Positions 54,094 through 63,232 of a stretch of 64,000 bases of DNA are shown piece after piece. How positions within the stretch are numbered: position 1 is the first letter of the stretch; every line of letters begins with the position of its first letter. This DNA comes from Mobilicoccus sp032056465 (lineage in GTDB: Bacteria > Actinomycetota > Actinomycetes > Actinomycetales > Dermatophilaceae). A program made the position numbers and the translations under genes. A model generated the notes under the pieces. That model searched no databases, had not been told where the DNA came from, and saw nothing but the letters and a program-made list of their open reading frames with translations. Where the stretch lies: assembly GCF_032056465.1 (NCBI RefSeq), contig NZ_DAMBCL010000002.1, one strand, 5' to 3'.

Positions 54094-55662
54094 ATGGCCG
54101 CAGCAGGTGCAGACATACCGAAGCTCACCCGACGGCGATTCACCCAGCTCGGTCTCGGCGCACTCGCGGGGCTCGCGCTACCCGGTGTCAGCGCCTGCAG
54201 CACGCCGAGCTCGGACGCCGTCAACAAGCAGCTCGTCCACGGGGCGACGGGCGGCGGACTCAAGGACAGCCTCGACCCGCACTTCCCGGTGACGATCCCG
54301 GACATCGCGCGGGTGCGGCAGCTGTACGAGTCGCTCTACCGGTTCACCCCGGACTACCAGATCGAGCCCGCGTTGGCCGAGGAGATCTCGCCCAACGCCG
54401 ACGGGACGCAGTGGACGATCCGGTTGCGTCCCGGGCTCCGCTTCCACGACGGGCGGCCGGTGCGGGCGCAGGACGTCCGGGCGAGCCTCTCCCGCATGCT
54501 CGACCCCGAGAACCCCGCGCCGTTCCTCGCCGAGCTGGCGCCGATCGCCGATCTGCAGAGCAGCCGCGTCCTCGACGGCCGCACCTACCGGCTCGTCCTC
54601 AAGGAGCCGTACGCGATCCTCGATCAGATGTTCGCGAACTACTCCGTCGGCATCGTCCCGGAGGACTTCGACCTCGCCCGGCCGATCGGCACGGGGCCCT
54701 TCCGGTACGAGTCGTTCGTCCCCGGGCAACGCAGTCGGTTCCTCCGCAACGAGCATTACTGGGGTGAGGCCAAGCCGCAGTTCGACGAACTCGTCATCCT
54801 CGACTTCACCGACGACGCCGCCAAGGTCAACGCGTTGCTGGCCGGTCAGGTCCAGACGATCGACAACCTGCCGACCTACCTCGCCGGGGCCATCGAGAAG
54901 CAGGGCGGGCACACCCTCGTCTCCGAGACCGGAGGCTGGGTGCCGTTCACCATGCGCGTCGACACCACACCGTTCACCGACGTGCGGGTCCGCACCGCGA
55001 TGCGTCTCATCGCCGATCGCCAGGAGATGATCGATCAGGCCCTCGGCGGCTACGGCCGTCTCGCCAACGATCTCTACGCGCCGTTCGATCCCGCCTACAT
55101 CGGTCACGACGTACCGCAGCGCGAGCAGGACATCGACCAGGCCAGGTCGTTGCTCAAGGCCGCGGGCGCCGAGGACCTCCAGGTCGAACTCGTCACCTCG
55201 ACCGCCGTCGGCACCGGCGGCGTCGAGAGCGCCAACCTCTTCGCCCAGCAGGCCCGTAAGGCCGGGGTCCGGGTGCGGGTCAAGAAGGTCGACCCCAGCG
55301 TCTTCTACGGCGACCAGTACCTCTCGTGGGTGTTCGCCCAGGACTTCTGGAACACCCGGCTCTACCTGCCGCAGGTCGCGAGCTGTGCCCTGCCCAACTC
55401 GCCCTACAACGAGACCCACTTCGAGGACGAGAAGTTCATCGGGCTCATCAGGTCGGCCTTCCGCGAGCTGGACGAGACGCGTCGGCGCACCCTCCTGCAG
55501 GACGCCCAACAGATCGAGTACGAGAAGGGGGGCTATCTGATCTGGGCGTTCCAGAACCAGGTCGACGCGTACGGCCCGTTCGTCACCGGCGTCACGCCGG
55601 CCCGAGAACAGCCCGTCTCCGCCTACCGCTTCAACACCTTCTCGCCCGTGGAGCAACGATGA
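54094..55662 (+). CDS. Tat-exported lipoprotein, ABC peptide/nickel-type substrate-binding protein
   Basis: A 522-residue SBP_bac_5-family protein. A twin-arginine signal (LTRRRFTQLGLGALAG) runs into a lipobox (VSAC, Cys35), so it is exported folded and anchored to the membrane. The mature part has the family signatures LYESLYRFTPDYQIEPALAE, TIRLRPGLRFHDGRPV and PIGTGPFRYESFVPGQ. It is the first gene of a four-gene operon with 4-bp overlaps. Substrate could be oligopeptide, opine or metal chelate. Confidence 0.92.
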   Translation: MAAAGADIPKLTRRRFTQLGLGALAGLALPGVSACSTPSSDAVNKQLVHGATGGGLKDSLDPHFPVTIPDIARVRQLYESLYRFTPDYQIEPALAEEISPNADGTQWTIRLRPGLRFHDGRPVRAQDVRASLSRMLDPENPAPFLAELAPIADLQSSRVLDGRTYRLVLKEPYAILDQMFANYSVGIVPEDFDLARPIGTGPFRYESFVPGQRSRFLRNEHYWGEAKPQFDELVILDFTDDAAKVNALLAGQVQTIDNLPTYLAGAIEKQGGHTLVSETGGWVPFTMRVDTTPFTDVRVRTAMRLIADRQEMIDQALGGYGRLANDLYAPFDPAYIGHDVPQREQDIDQARSLLKAAGAEDLQVELVTSTAVGTGGVESANLFAQQARKAGVRVRVKKVDPSVFYGDQYLSWVFAQDFWNTRLYLPQVASCALPNSPYNETHFEDEKFIGLIRSAFRELDETRRRTLLQDAQQIEYEKGGYLIWAFQNQVDAYGPFVTGVTPAREQPVSAYRFNTFSPVEQR

Positions 55663-56720
55663 GCGACACCGGAGCCCGTCTCACCCCCAGAACCGGACCG
55701 ATCCCCGTGACCTCGGCCGCGGACACGAGCACCTCCCGCCCCCGCTCCGCGCGCCGCGGGTGGGCCAAGTGGCTGCTGCGCCGAGTCGGTCTCGCGATCA
55801 TCACGCTGTGGGTCGTCTCCCTCATCGTGTTCTTCGCGACCTCCGCGCTCGGCGACCCCGTCCGCGCCATCCTCGGCAAGGACTACAACGTCAGCCCGGA
55901 GCGGGTCGCCGCGATCTCCGCCGCCCTGCACCTCGACCAGCCGCTGTGGCAGCGCTACCTCACCTGGCTGGGCGGCCTGCTGCGGGGTGACCTCGGCGAA
56001 TCCGTCGCGAGCGGTCTGCCGGTCACCGAGCTCATCGGCGGCCGGGTCTTCAACAGCGCCTTCCTCGTGTTCCTCGTCGCGCTCTTCATGATCCCGCTGT
56101 CGCTGCTCATCGCGATGCTCTGCGCGCGGCGCCGGGGCTCGGTGGTCGACCAGGTCGTCCAGGTCGTCACCCTCGCACTCGCCGGCGTGCCGGAGTTCGT
56201 CACCGGCATCCTGCTCGTCGCGCTCCTGTCGACGACGGTCTTCCAGTTGCTCCCCGCGGTCACGGTGCTGCCGGTCGGCGCCCTCGCCTGGCAGAGCCCG
56301 GTCAGTCTCGTGCTTCCCGTCCTCACCCTCGTCGTCGCGATCGTGCCCTACCTCGTCCGCATCCTGCGCTCGACGATGCTCGAGGCGATGGACTCCGACT
56401 ACGCCGAACTCGCCCGCCTCAAGGGCGTCCCGGAGGGACGCGTGCTCCGCCGTCACGTCCTGCCCAACACGATCGTGCCGACCGTGCAGGTCACCGCGCT
56501 GCAGCTCGGATGGCTGGTCGGCGGCATCGTCCTCATCGAGTACCTGTTCAACTACCCGGGGATCGGAGCGATGCTCGTGGACTCGGTGCGCAACTCCGAC
56601 TTCCCGATGGTCCAGGCGCTCACGATGATCATCGCCGCCGCGTACGTCGTCGTGAACCTCGTCGCCGACGTGCTCTCGATCCTCCTCCTGCCCCGCGCAC
56701 GGACGGGGATGGCGGCATGA
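55659..56720 (+). CDS. ABC transporter permease (DppB type)
   Basis: A 353-residue inner-membrane permease. A polar tail of about 40 residues precedes six helices. The DppB-like N-terminal LLRRVGLAIITLWVVSLIVF and the EAA-loop segment DYAELARLKGVPEGRVLRRH are typical. ATG 55659 overlaps the binding-protein stop (ATGA). Confidence 0.92.
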   Translation: MSDTGARLTPRTGPIPVTSAADTSTSRPRSARRGWAKWLLRRVGLAIITLWVVSLIVFFATSALGDPVRAILGKDYNVSPERVAAISAALHLDQPLWQRYLTWLGGLLRGDLGESVASGLPVTELIGGRVFNSAFLVFLVALFMIPLSLLIAMLCARRRGSVVDQVVQVVTLALAGVPEFVTGILLVALLSTTVFQLLPAVTVLPVGALAWQSPVSLVLPVLTLVVAIVPYLVRILRSTMLEAMDSDYAELARLKGVPEGRVLRRHVLPNTIVPTVQVTALQLGWLVGGIVLIEYLFNYPGIGAMLVDSVRNSDFPMVQALTMIIAAAYVVVNLVADVLSILLLPRARTGMAA

Positions 56721-57541
56721 GCGAGCGAATCCAGCGGATGCTCCGCGACCCGCGCATCCTCATCGGCGCCCTGCTCACCCTCGCGGTCGTGCTCCTCGCC
56801 CTCTTCGGGCCCTGGATCGCGCCCTACGGGGAGCAGCAGATCGTCGGGCGGCCGTTCACGCACGACGGTGCGTTCCTCGGCACCGACTACCTCGGCCAGG
56901 ACGTGTGGAGCCGCGTGCTCTACGGCGGCCGGTCCGTGCTCCTCATCTCCCTGGTCGCGACGCTCCTCGGCGTCGTCGTCGGCACCCTCGCGGGCGTCAT
57001 CGCCGCCTACGCGGGCGGATGGCTGGACGAGGTCGTCATGCGGGCCGGCGACGTCCTGCTCGCCTTCCCGCAGATCCTCCTCGCGCTCGTCGTCCTGTCC
57101 GCGGTGGAGCAGCCGACGTGGTGGATGATCGCGCTCCTCGTCGCCCTCGCGCACATCCCCCGAGTGGCCCGGGTCGCCCGAGGCGTCGCGCTCACGTACG
57201 TCTCCCGTGACTTCGTCGCCGCCGCCGAGGCCATGGGCGAGTCACGACTCCGCATCGCCGTCACCGAACTGGGCCCCAACCTCGTGGTGCCGCTGCTCGC
57301 CGAGGCCGGTCTGCGCCTCACGTACTCCATCGGCATGGTCGCGGGCATCGGCTTCCTCGGCTTCGCCACCGACCCCGGCGCCGCCGACTGGGGGCAGATG
57401 ACGAACGAGAACAGGCTCGCCCTCCTCGTCCAGCCCTGGGGCGTGCTCGCGCCCGTCATCCTCATCGCCGTGTTCACGATCGGCACGAACCTCATCGCCG
57501 ACGGCCTCGGCGACCACGCCGCGAAGGGGACGTCCTCATGA
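56717..57541 (+). CDS. ABC transporter permease (DppC type)
   Basis: A 274-residue partner permease with the OppC-like start (FGPWIAPYGEQQ, HDGAFLGTDYLGQDVWSR) and the EAA loop SRDFVAAAEAMGESRLRI. It overlaps both neighbours by 4 bp (ATGA). Confidence 0.92.
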   Translation: MSERIQRMLRDPRILIGALLTLAVVLLALFGPWIAPYGEQQIVGRPFTHDGAFLGTDYLGQDVWSRVLYGGRSVLLISLVATLLGVVVGTLAGVIAAYAGGWLDEVVMRAGDVLLAFPQILLALVVLSAVEQPTWWMIALLVALAHIPRVARVARGVALTYVSRDFVAAAEAMGESRLRIAVTELGPNLVVPLLAEAGLRLTYSIGMVAGIGFLGFATDPGAADWGQMTNENRLALLVQPWGVLAPVILIAVFTIGTNLIADGLGDHAAKGTSS

Positions 57542-59547
57542 CCACGATCGACGCCACTACCTCCCGCCCTCCGTCGGAGGCCCCCGTCTGCACCGTGCGC
57601 GGACTCACCGTGGGACTCACCTCCGGGGCCGACGTCGTCGACCAGGTCGACCTCACCCTCGTGCCCGGCGAGATCGTCGGACTCGTCGGCGAGTCCGGCT
57701 CGGGCAAGACGACGGCCGGCACCGCCCTGCTCGGCTACGCCCGTGCCGGTGCCCGCCTCACCGACGGTGACGTGGAGGTCGCCGGCCACGAGATCCGCGC
57801 GATGGACGACGACGACGTGCGCCGTATCCGCGGCGTCGACATCGGGTACGTGCCGCAGGACCCGAGCTCCGCGCTGAACCCGGCGCACCGCATCGGCGTC
57901 CAGCTGCGCGAACTGCTCGACATGCACGAGATCGGATCGGCGGAGGAGCGCGAGGCGTCCATCCGGCAGATCCTCCCCGAGGTCGGCCTCCCCGCCGACG
58001 ACGAGTTCCTGCGGCGCTACCCCCACCAGCTCTCCGGGGGCCAGGTGCAGCGCGTCGCGCTCGCGATGGTCTTCCTGCCGCGACCCAAGGTCCTCGTCCT
58101 CGACGAGCCGACGACGGGTCTCGACGTCACCACGCAGGGCATGGTGCTGCGCACGCTGCAGGAGCTGTGCGACAGGTACTCCGTCGCCGCGCTCTACGTC
58201 ACCCACGACCTCGCCGTCGTCTCGCGGATCGCGAACGAGGTCGCCGTCATGTATGCCGGACGGATCGTCGAGCACGGGACGACGCGGTCGATCTTCGCGC
58301 GACCCTCGCACCCCTACACCCGGGCGCTCCTGCGGGCGATCCCGCGGCTGCATGCGCCGGTCGAACTCGACGGCATCCCCGGCCGGACCCCGCCCCCCGG
58401 GTCGCGGCCCTCCGGATGCCGGTTCCACGACCGGTGTGAGTTCGCCACGGACGAGTGCGCGGCGAGCGAGCCGCCGCCGTACGAGATCGGCCCCGACCAC
58501 GTCGCGGCCTGTTTCCACACCGACACCCTCCCCGCGTGGGACCCCGACGACCGCGTCGTCCGCGACACGGATCCCGACGCCCAGCGCGAGGTCGTCCTCT
58601 CGATCGAGGGCCTGAACGTGTACTACGGAGGCGCGCACGTCGTCCACGACGTGAGCTTCGACGTCGCGGTGCGTGAGGTCGTCGCGCTCGTCGGCGAGTC
58701 CGGTTCGGGCAAGACGACGATCTCCCGTTCCCTCGGCGGCCTGCACGACCAGTGGGACGGGACGATCACCTACCGCGGTGACCGCCTCGCCACCGGCGCC
58801 CGCAAGCGCACGCAGAAGCAGCGGCAGAAGATCCAATACGTCTTCCAGAACCCCTACGGCTCACTCAACCCGCGCCGCACGGTGGAGCAGATCCTCCGGC
58901 GCCCGCTCGCCCTGTTCGGCATCGCGAAGGGCGCGGAGGCGCGCGACCGGGTCGTGCGGTTGCTGGACTCGGTGCAGCTGCGTGACGCGACGATGGGCAA
59001 GCGCGCCGGGGGTCTCTCCGGCGGTGAGCGTCAGCGCGTGGCCATCGCCCGGGCGCTGGCCGCCCAGCCCGAGGTGCTCGTCTGCGACGAGATCACCTCG
59101 GCGCTGGACGTGTCCATCCAGGCGGCGATCGTCGACCTGCTCACCCGCATCAAGAACGAGCACGGCCTCGCGATGGTCTTCGTCACCCACGACCTCGCGC
59201 TCGTGCGTTCCATCGCCGACCGGGTGCTCGTCCTCCACCAGGGGCGGGTCGTCGAATCCGGGCTCACCGCCGAGGTCCTCGACCACCCCCGGGAGGAGTA
59301 CACGAGGGCGCTGCTCGCCGACACCCCGACCCTCGACGTCGACCGCAGCCCGGGCGAGAGCCCCGCATCCGCAGCGGGGGACGGCGGCGGATCGACCGCC
59401 GTGGGTGCCGCCGCGCGGACCGGCGATGCGAGGGCACCCCAGGCCGGCCCCTCCGGCGGGGCGGCGTCCGAGCAGGGTGCGCCGCGCGGTCGCCGCATCG
59501 GCGCGCGGCTCAGCCGGTGGTGGCGACGAGTGCGGCGATCCGACTGA
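57538..59547 (+). CDS. Fused dual ATP-binding protein of the peptide ABC transporter
   Basis: A 669-residue fusion of the DppD- and DppF-type ATPases, which are separate genes in most bacteria. Each half has its own Walker A GESGSGKTT (near residues 48-56 and 384-392), signature (LSGGQVQRVALAM and LSGGERQRVAIARAL) and Walker B. The C-rich CRFHDRCEFATDECA between them is the usual oligopeptide C-terminal motif of the first half. A Gly/Ala-rich tail of about 65 residues ends the protein. Its last 38 bp overlap the convergent acyltransferase gene. Confidence 0.93.
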   Translation: MTTIDATTSRPPSEAPVCTVRGLTVGLTSGADVVDQVDLTLVPGEIVGLVGESGSGKTTAGTALLGYARAGARLTDGDVEVAGHEIRAMDDDDVRRIRGVDIGYVPQDPSSALNPAHRIGVQLRELLDMHEIGSAEEREASIRQILPEVGLPADDEFLRRYPHQLSGGQVQRVALAMVFLPRPKVLVLDEPTTGLDVTTQGMVLRTLQELCDRYSVAALYVTHDLAVVSRIANEVAVMYAGRIVEHGTTRSIFARPSHPYTRALLRAIPRLHAPVELDGIPGRTPPPGSRPSGCRFHDRCEFATDECAASEPPPYEIGPDHVAACFHTDTLPAWDPDDRVVRDTDPDAQREVVLSIEGLNVYYGGAHVVHDVSFDVAVREVVALVGESGSGKTTISRSLGGLHDQWDGTITYRGDRLATGARKRTQKQRQKIQYVFQNPYGSLNPRRTVEQILRRPLALFGIAKGAEARDRVVRLLDSVQLRDATMGKRAGGLSGGERQRVAIARALAAQPEVLVCDEITSALDVSIQAAIVDLLTRIKNEHGLAMVFVTHDLALVRSIADRVLVLHQGRVVESGLTAEVLDHPREEYTRALLADTPTLDVDRSPGESPASAAGDGGGSTAVGAAARTGDARAPQAGPSGGAASEQGAPRGRRIGARLSRWWRRVRRSD

Positions 59548-61285
59548 TCCCGTCCTCCAGCGCGGCGGCGAACTCCTCGATGTCGCCGTCGCGCTTCGGG
59601 CCGTGGATGAGGACGAACTCGTACTCACCGGTGCTGCGACGGGAGTAATCGACGCCGATGCCGCCGTCGGTCGTGGGCGCGAAGATGTACCGCACGATCC
59701 GGTCGTCGGTGCCGAGCGACGTCGTCGAGAGGAAGTCGGTGGTGAGACGACGGTAGGCCGCGTCCTCGAACAACGCGGTCGAGAGCCCGAGCTCGCCGGC
59801 CATGACGCGCAGGCCGAGCAGGTGGCGGTCGACGCCCTCTCCCTTCTTGCACTGGATGATCCGCCGCTTGTGCGCGGCGAAGGCGGCGTCGAGCTGCCCG
59901 GGCGTCGCGGCGTCCGCCACCATCGCCTGCGCGAGCGTCACGGCCTCGGGGGTCACCGGGCGCATCGCCTCGGTGCGTCCGGCCTGGAACTCGCGCATGT
60001 CGACGGACTCGTACGTGCTGCGCACCCGCCCGTACGTGCGGAGCTGGGCGTAGAGGATCGCGAGCTGCTGCACGGCGTCCGCGGAGATCCTGCGTCCACC
60101 GCCGTCGATGATCGGGGCACGCACGACCCGCAGCCGCACGTGGGCGGCCTCCTCCTCGTACACGGCCACGTCCGCGGCGAGGCGGGCGCGCTGGTCGTCG
60201 GTGAGGGTCCATGTGAGCGGCTCGGGGCCCTCAACGCCCGCCTCGTGAGGGGAGTCCGCCTCACCGGACCCGGCGGCGGCCTCGTCGATCTCGTCCCGGG
60301 GGGTGTCGGGGTCGTCGGGGAGTTCCTGCGCGAGTCCGATCGCGGTCTGCAGCGTGCCGCCGTCCGCGACGGTGTGCTCGATGTGCATGCCCGCGTAGCG
60401 GTCGGCGAGGCAGGCGAGGTAACCCACCGGCTTGAACGGCCACGTGCGGCCGTAGGTGAAGGCGGTGTCGAGGGCGTGTTCCTCCGGCGTCGCCGCGTCG
60501 TCGAGCAGCGTGAACACGAAGAACGCGCGCAGCAGCCGGTCGTAGGTGTCGGCGTTGTGGGAGTCGGCGAGGAGCTCGCGCTCGTACGCCGCCGCCTCGA
60601 CGCTGCCGAGGTAGGACCAGGCGGAGAACGGCGTCTCCTCGCCCTCGCCCCAGCCGGTGGCGGGTGCGTCGGCCGTCGTCGCCAGGACGCCCTCGAACGC
60701 CGTGCGGAGCGCGGACAGGGGGATGACGTCTCCGTGCTCGTCGCTCACGGGCACCGCGAACGCGCGGCCGCGGTGGAGCACGACGATCTCCCGGCGGGCC
60801 GGGTCCTCGGGGCCGGGGACGATCTCGTCGATCTCCGCGCCCGGGCGACGCATGCCGCCCGCGAGGTAACTCCACTGGCGCATGCACAACGCCTCCCCGC
60901 GGGGGGAGGTCTGCGGTTCGATCTCACCGCGGGTGTGGTGCAGGTGGATGCGGGCCAGACGGTGGGCGAGCCGGGTCGCGCGGTCCAGACCCTCGTCCTC
61001 CTCCGGCCACGCGAGCTCGAATCCGACGTTGCTCGTGAGCGTGAGGGGAGTGCGGCTCGCGAGATAGGCCGCGTACCAGAGGTCGGTGAGCCAACTCGTG
61101 CCGTCGCCGTTCGCCGCCTCGGCGTTGCGCTCCAACGCCTCCTGCAGTCGTGGGCCGTCGCCGGCCTCGAACTCCGCGCAGATCTCGGCCGTGCGCGCGG
61201 CCTCGTGCTCCTCCAGCAGGGGGGAGACGACCTCTTGATAACGGGCGAGGGTATGCGCCAGCGGCGGGACCGGCAGGTACGTCAT
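59510..61285 (-). CDS. Choline/carnitine O-acyltransferase family protein
   Basis: A 591-residue protein with the architecture of carnitine/choline acyltransferases, best known from eukaryotes. It begins LPVPPLAHTLARYQEVVSPL, has DLWYAAYLASRTPLTL, the catalytic His in HIEHTVADGG (H304), TYESVDMREFQAGRTEAMRP, and the STTS-type motif in DFLSTTSLGTDD. Such enzymes move acyl groups between CoA and a hydroxylated amine. An insert rich in Asp/Glu and Pro (about 325-350) is unusual. ATG 61285 was chosen by homology; the ribosome site is weak. No carnitine metabolism genes lie nearby. Confidence 0.78.
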   Translation of the reverse strand: MTYLPVPPLAHTLARYQEVVSPLLEEHEAARTAEICAEFEAGDGPRLQEALERNAEAANGDGTSWLTDLWYAAYLASRTPLTLTSNVGFELAWPEEDEGLDRATRLAHRLARIHLHHTRGEIEPQTSPRGEALCMRQWSYLAGGMRRPGAEIDEIVPGPEDPARREIVVLHRGRAFAVPVSDEHGDVIPLSALRTAFEGVLATTADAPATGWGEGEETPFSAWSYLGSVEAAAYERELLADSHNADTYDRLLRAFFVFTLLDDAATPEEHALDTAFTYGRTWPFKPVGYLACLADRYAGMHIEHTVADGGTLQTAIGLAQELPDDPDTPRDEIDEAAAGSGEADSPHEAGVEGPEPLTWTLTDDQRARLAADVAVYEEEAAHVRLRVVRAPIIDGGGRRISADAVQQLAILYAQLRTYGRVRSTYESVDMREFQAGRTEAMRPVTPEAVTLAQAMVADAATPGQLDAAFAAHKRRIIQCKKGEGVDRHLLGLRVMAGELGLSTALFEDAAYRRLTTDFLSTTSLGTDDRIVRYIFAPTTDGGIGVDYSRRSTGEYEFVLIHGPKRDGDIEEFAAALEDGISRIAALVATTG

Positions 61286-61374
61286 GTGGGGGCTCTCTCG
61301 GATGGCTCGGGCGGATGCCTGAATCTTCGCCCACGCGTGCCCCGCGCGGGGCCTTCGGCGCCGCGCGGACGTGA

Positions 61375-63003
61375 TCACAGGTCGTCGGCGTCGAGGATCC
61401 GGTAGGCGTACCCCTGCTCGGCGAGGAAGCGTTGGCGGCGGGCGGCGAAGTCGGTGTCGACGGTGTCGCGGGTGACGACCGTGTAGAAGGTGGCGGCGCG
61501 TCCGTCGCTCTTGGGACGGAGCACGCGGCCGAGGCGCTGGGCCTCCTCCTGCCGCGAGCCGAACGTGCCGCTGACCTGGATCGCGACCGATGCCTCGGGG
61601 AGGTCCACGGAGAAGTTGGCGACCTTGCTCACGACGAGGCGGGTGATCGCTCCCGCGCGGAACTGCTCGTACAGGCGGGTGCGGCCCCGCACCGTGGTCT
61701 CGCCGGTGAGGAGCGGTGCGTCGAGGCGGGCGGCGAGGGTCTCGAGCTGATCGAGGTACTGACCGATGACGAGCACCGGCTCGTCGGGGTGACGCGCGAC
61801 GAGCCGTTCGACGACGGCATCCTTGACCGGCGCACACGCGGCGAGTCGGTAACGCTCCTTCGGCTCGGCGGTCGCGTACGCGAGACGTTCGGCCTCGCTC
61901 AGGGCCACGCGTACCTCGGTGCACTCCGCCGGCGCGATCCACCCCTGCGCCTCGATCTCCTTCCACGGCGCGTCGTACCGCTTGGGGCCGATGAGGGAGA
62001 AGACGTCGTCCTCGCGGCCGTCCTCGCGGACGAGGGTCGCGGTGAGGCCGAGGCGGCGCCGGCTCTGCAGCTGAGCCGTCATCCGGAACACCGGCGCCGG
62101 CAACAGGTGCACCTCGTCGTACACGACGAGACCCCAGTCACGGGCGTCGAGGAGTTCGAGGTGGGGGTAGACGCCCTTCCGCCGAGTCGTGAGCAGCTGG
62201 TACGTCGCGATGGTCACCGGGCGGACCTCCTTGCGCGCACCGGAGTACTCACCGATCTCGTCCTCGGTGAGGCTCGTGCGCCGCAGGAGTTCGTCTCGCC
62301 ATTGCCGGGCGGCGACGGTGTTCGTCACGAGGATCAGCGTCGTCGCCTGGGCCCGCGCCATCGCCGCCGCGCCCACGAGGGTCTTGCCCGCGCCGCACGG
62401 GAGCACGACGACTCCCGAACCGCCGTGCCAGAACCCGTCGACGGCGTGCTCCTGATAGGGGCGCAGGGACCACCCCTCCTCGCGAAGCGCGATGGGGTGC
62501 GACTCCCCGTCGACGTGCCCCGCGCGGTCCTCGGCGGGCCAGCCGACCTTGAGGAGCTCCTGTTTGAGGTGACCGCGCTCGCTCGGGTGGACGACGATCG
62601 TGAGGTCGTCGAGGGCCTCGCCGAGCAGTGGCGCGATCGCCTTGTGGCGTCGGACCTCCTCGAGGACCGGCCGATCGGTGGCCCGCAGGACGAGCCGTCC
62701 GTCGAGGACCTCGAGCGTGAGACGGCCATACCGGTCCATCGTGTCGGCGACGTCGATGAGCAGCGCGTGCGGCACGGGGAACCGGCTGTGGGTGACCAGG
62801 GCGTCGACCACCTGCTCGGCGTCGAAGCCCGCGGCACGTGCGTTCCACAACCCCAGCGGGGTGACGCGATAGGTGTGCACGTGCTCGGGGGCGCGTTCCA
62901 GTTCGGCGAACGGCGCGATCGCGCGACGCGCGGACGTCGCGTCCTCGTGATCCACCTCGAGGAGGACGGTCTTGTCGCTCTGGACGATCAACGCACCCGG
63001 CAC
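61375..63003 (-). CDS. XPB/Ssl2-like DNA repair helicase
   Basis: A 542-residue SF2 helicase found in actinobacteria (mycobacterial XPB). An N-terminal damage-recognition-like part of about 170 residues precedes the motor: LRPYQEHAVDGFW as the Q-like motif, LPCGAGKTLVGAAAM, the DEVH box in VVYDEVHLLPAP, LGLTATLVREDGRE, and QRLGRVLRPKSDGRAA as motif VI. GTG 63003 gives a full-length start. It probably acts in transcription-linked repair or recombination, by analogy. Confidence 0.93.
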   Translation of the reverse strand: MPGALIVQSDKTVLLEVDHEDATSARRAIAPFAELERAPEHVHTYRVTPLGLWNARAAGFDAEQVVDALVTHSRFPVPHALLIDVADTMDRYGRLTLEVLDGRLVLRATDRPVLEEVRRHKAIAPLLGEALDDLTIVVHPSERGHLKQELLKVGWPAEDRAGHVDGESHPIALREEGWSLRPYQEHAVDGFWHGGSGVVVLPCGAGKTLVGAAAMARAQATTLILVTNTVAARQWRDELLRRTSLTEDEIGEYSGARKEVRPVTIATYQLLTTRRKGVYPHLELLDARDWGLVVYDEVHLLPAPVFRMTAQLQSRRRLGLTATLVREDGREDDVFSLIGPKRYDAPWKEIEAQGWIAPAECTEVRVALSEAERLAYATAEPKERYRLAACAPVKDAVVERLVARHPDEPVLVIGQYLDQLETLAARLDAPLLTGETTVRGRTRLYEQFRAGAITRLVVSKVANFSVDLPEASVAIQVSGTFGSRQEEAQRLGRVLRPKSDGRAATFYTVVTRDTVDTDFAARRQRFLAEQGYAYRILDADDL

Positions 63004-63129
63004 GAGGATTCACAACGGCCTCGGGCGCCTCGTTGTTCCGGGGAGTGGGGCTGTCCGACGAGGCGGAGGACCCGCGATCTCGGGCGCCGCGGAGGGGGAC
63101 CGGCCGGTAACGATGACGCGGCGGGAGGC

Positions 63130-63146
63130 AAGGTAAGCCTGGCCAT
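63130..63146. promoter_or_regulatory. DtxR/IdeR-like iron box candidate
   Basis: AAGGTAAGCCTGGCCAT matches the 17 central positions of the iron-box consensus at about 12. It lies 87 bp upstream of the acyltransferase ATG. A weak call by pattern only. Confidence 0.3.
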
Positions 63147-63232
63147 GCTGGACAACCGGGTCGACCGTCCAGGACGCTGAGCCGGCGGCGGGTTCGGGGG
63201 TGCTCTCGGGGGGCGCCGGAAGGGGGGACGAC

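Noticed and set aside
61432..63180. Plus-strand frame opposite the XPB helicase
   Set aside because: Antisense of a clear helicase; composition is biased and no domains are seen.
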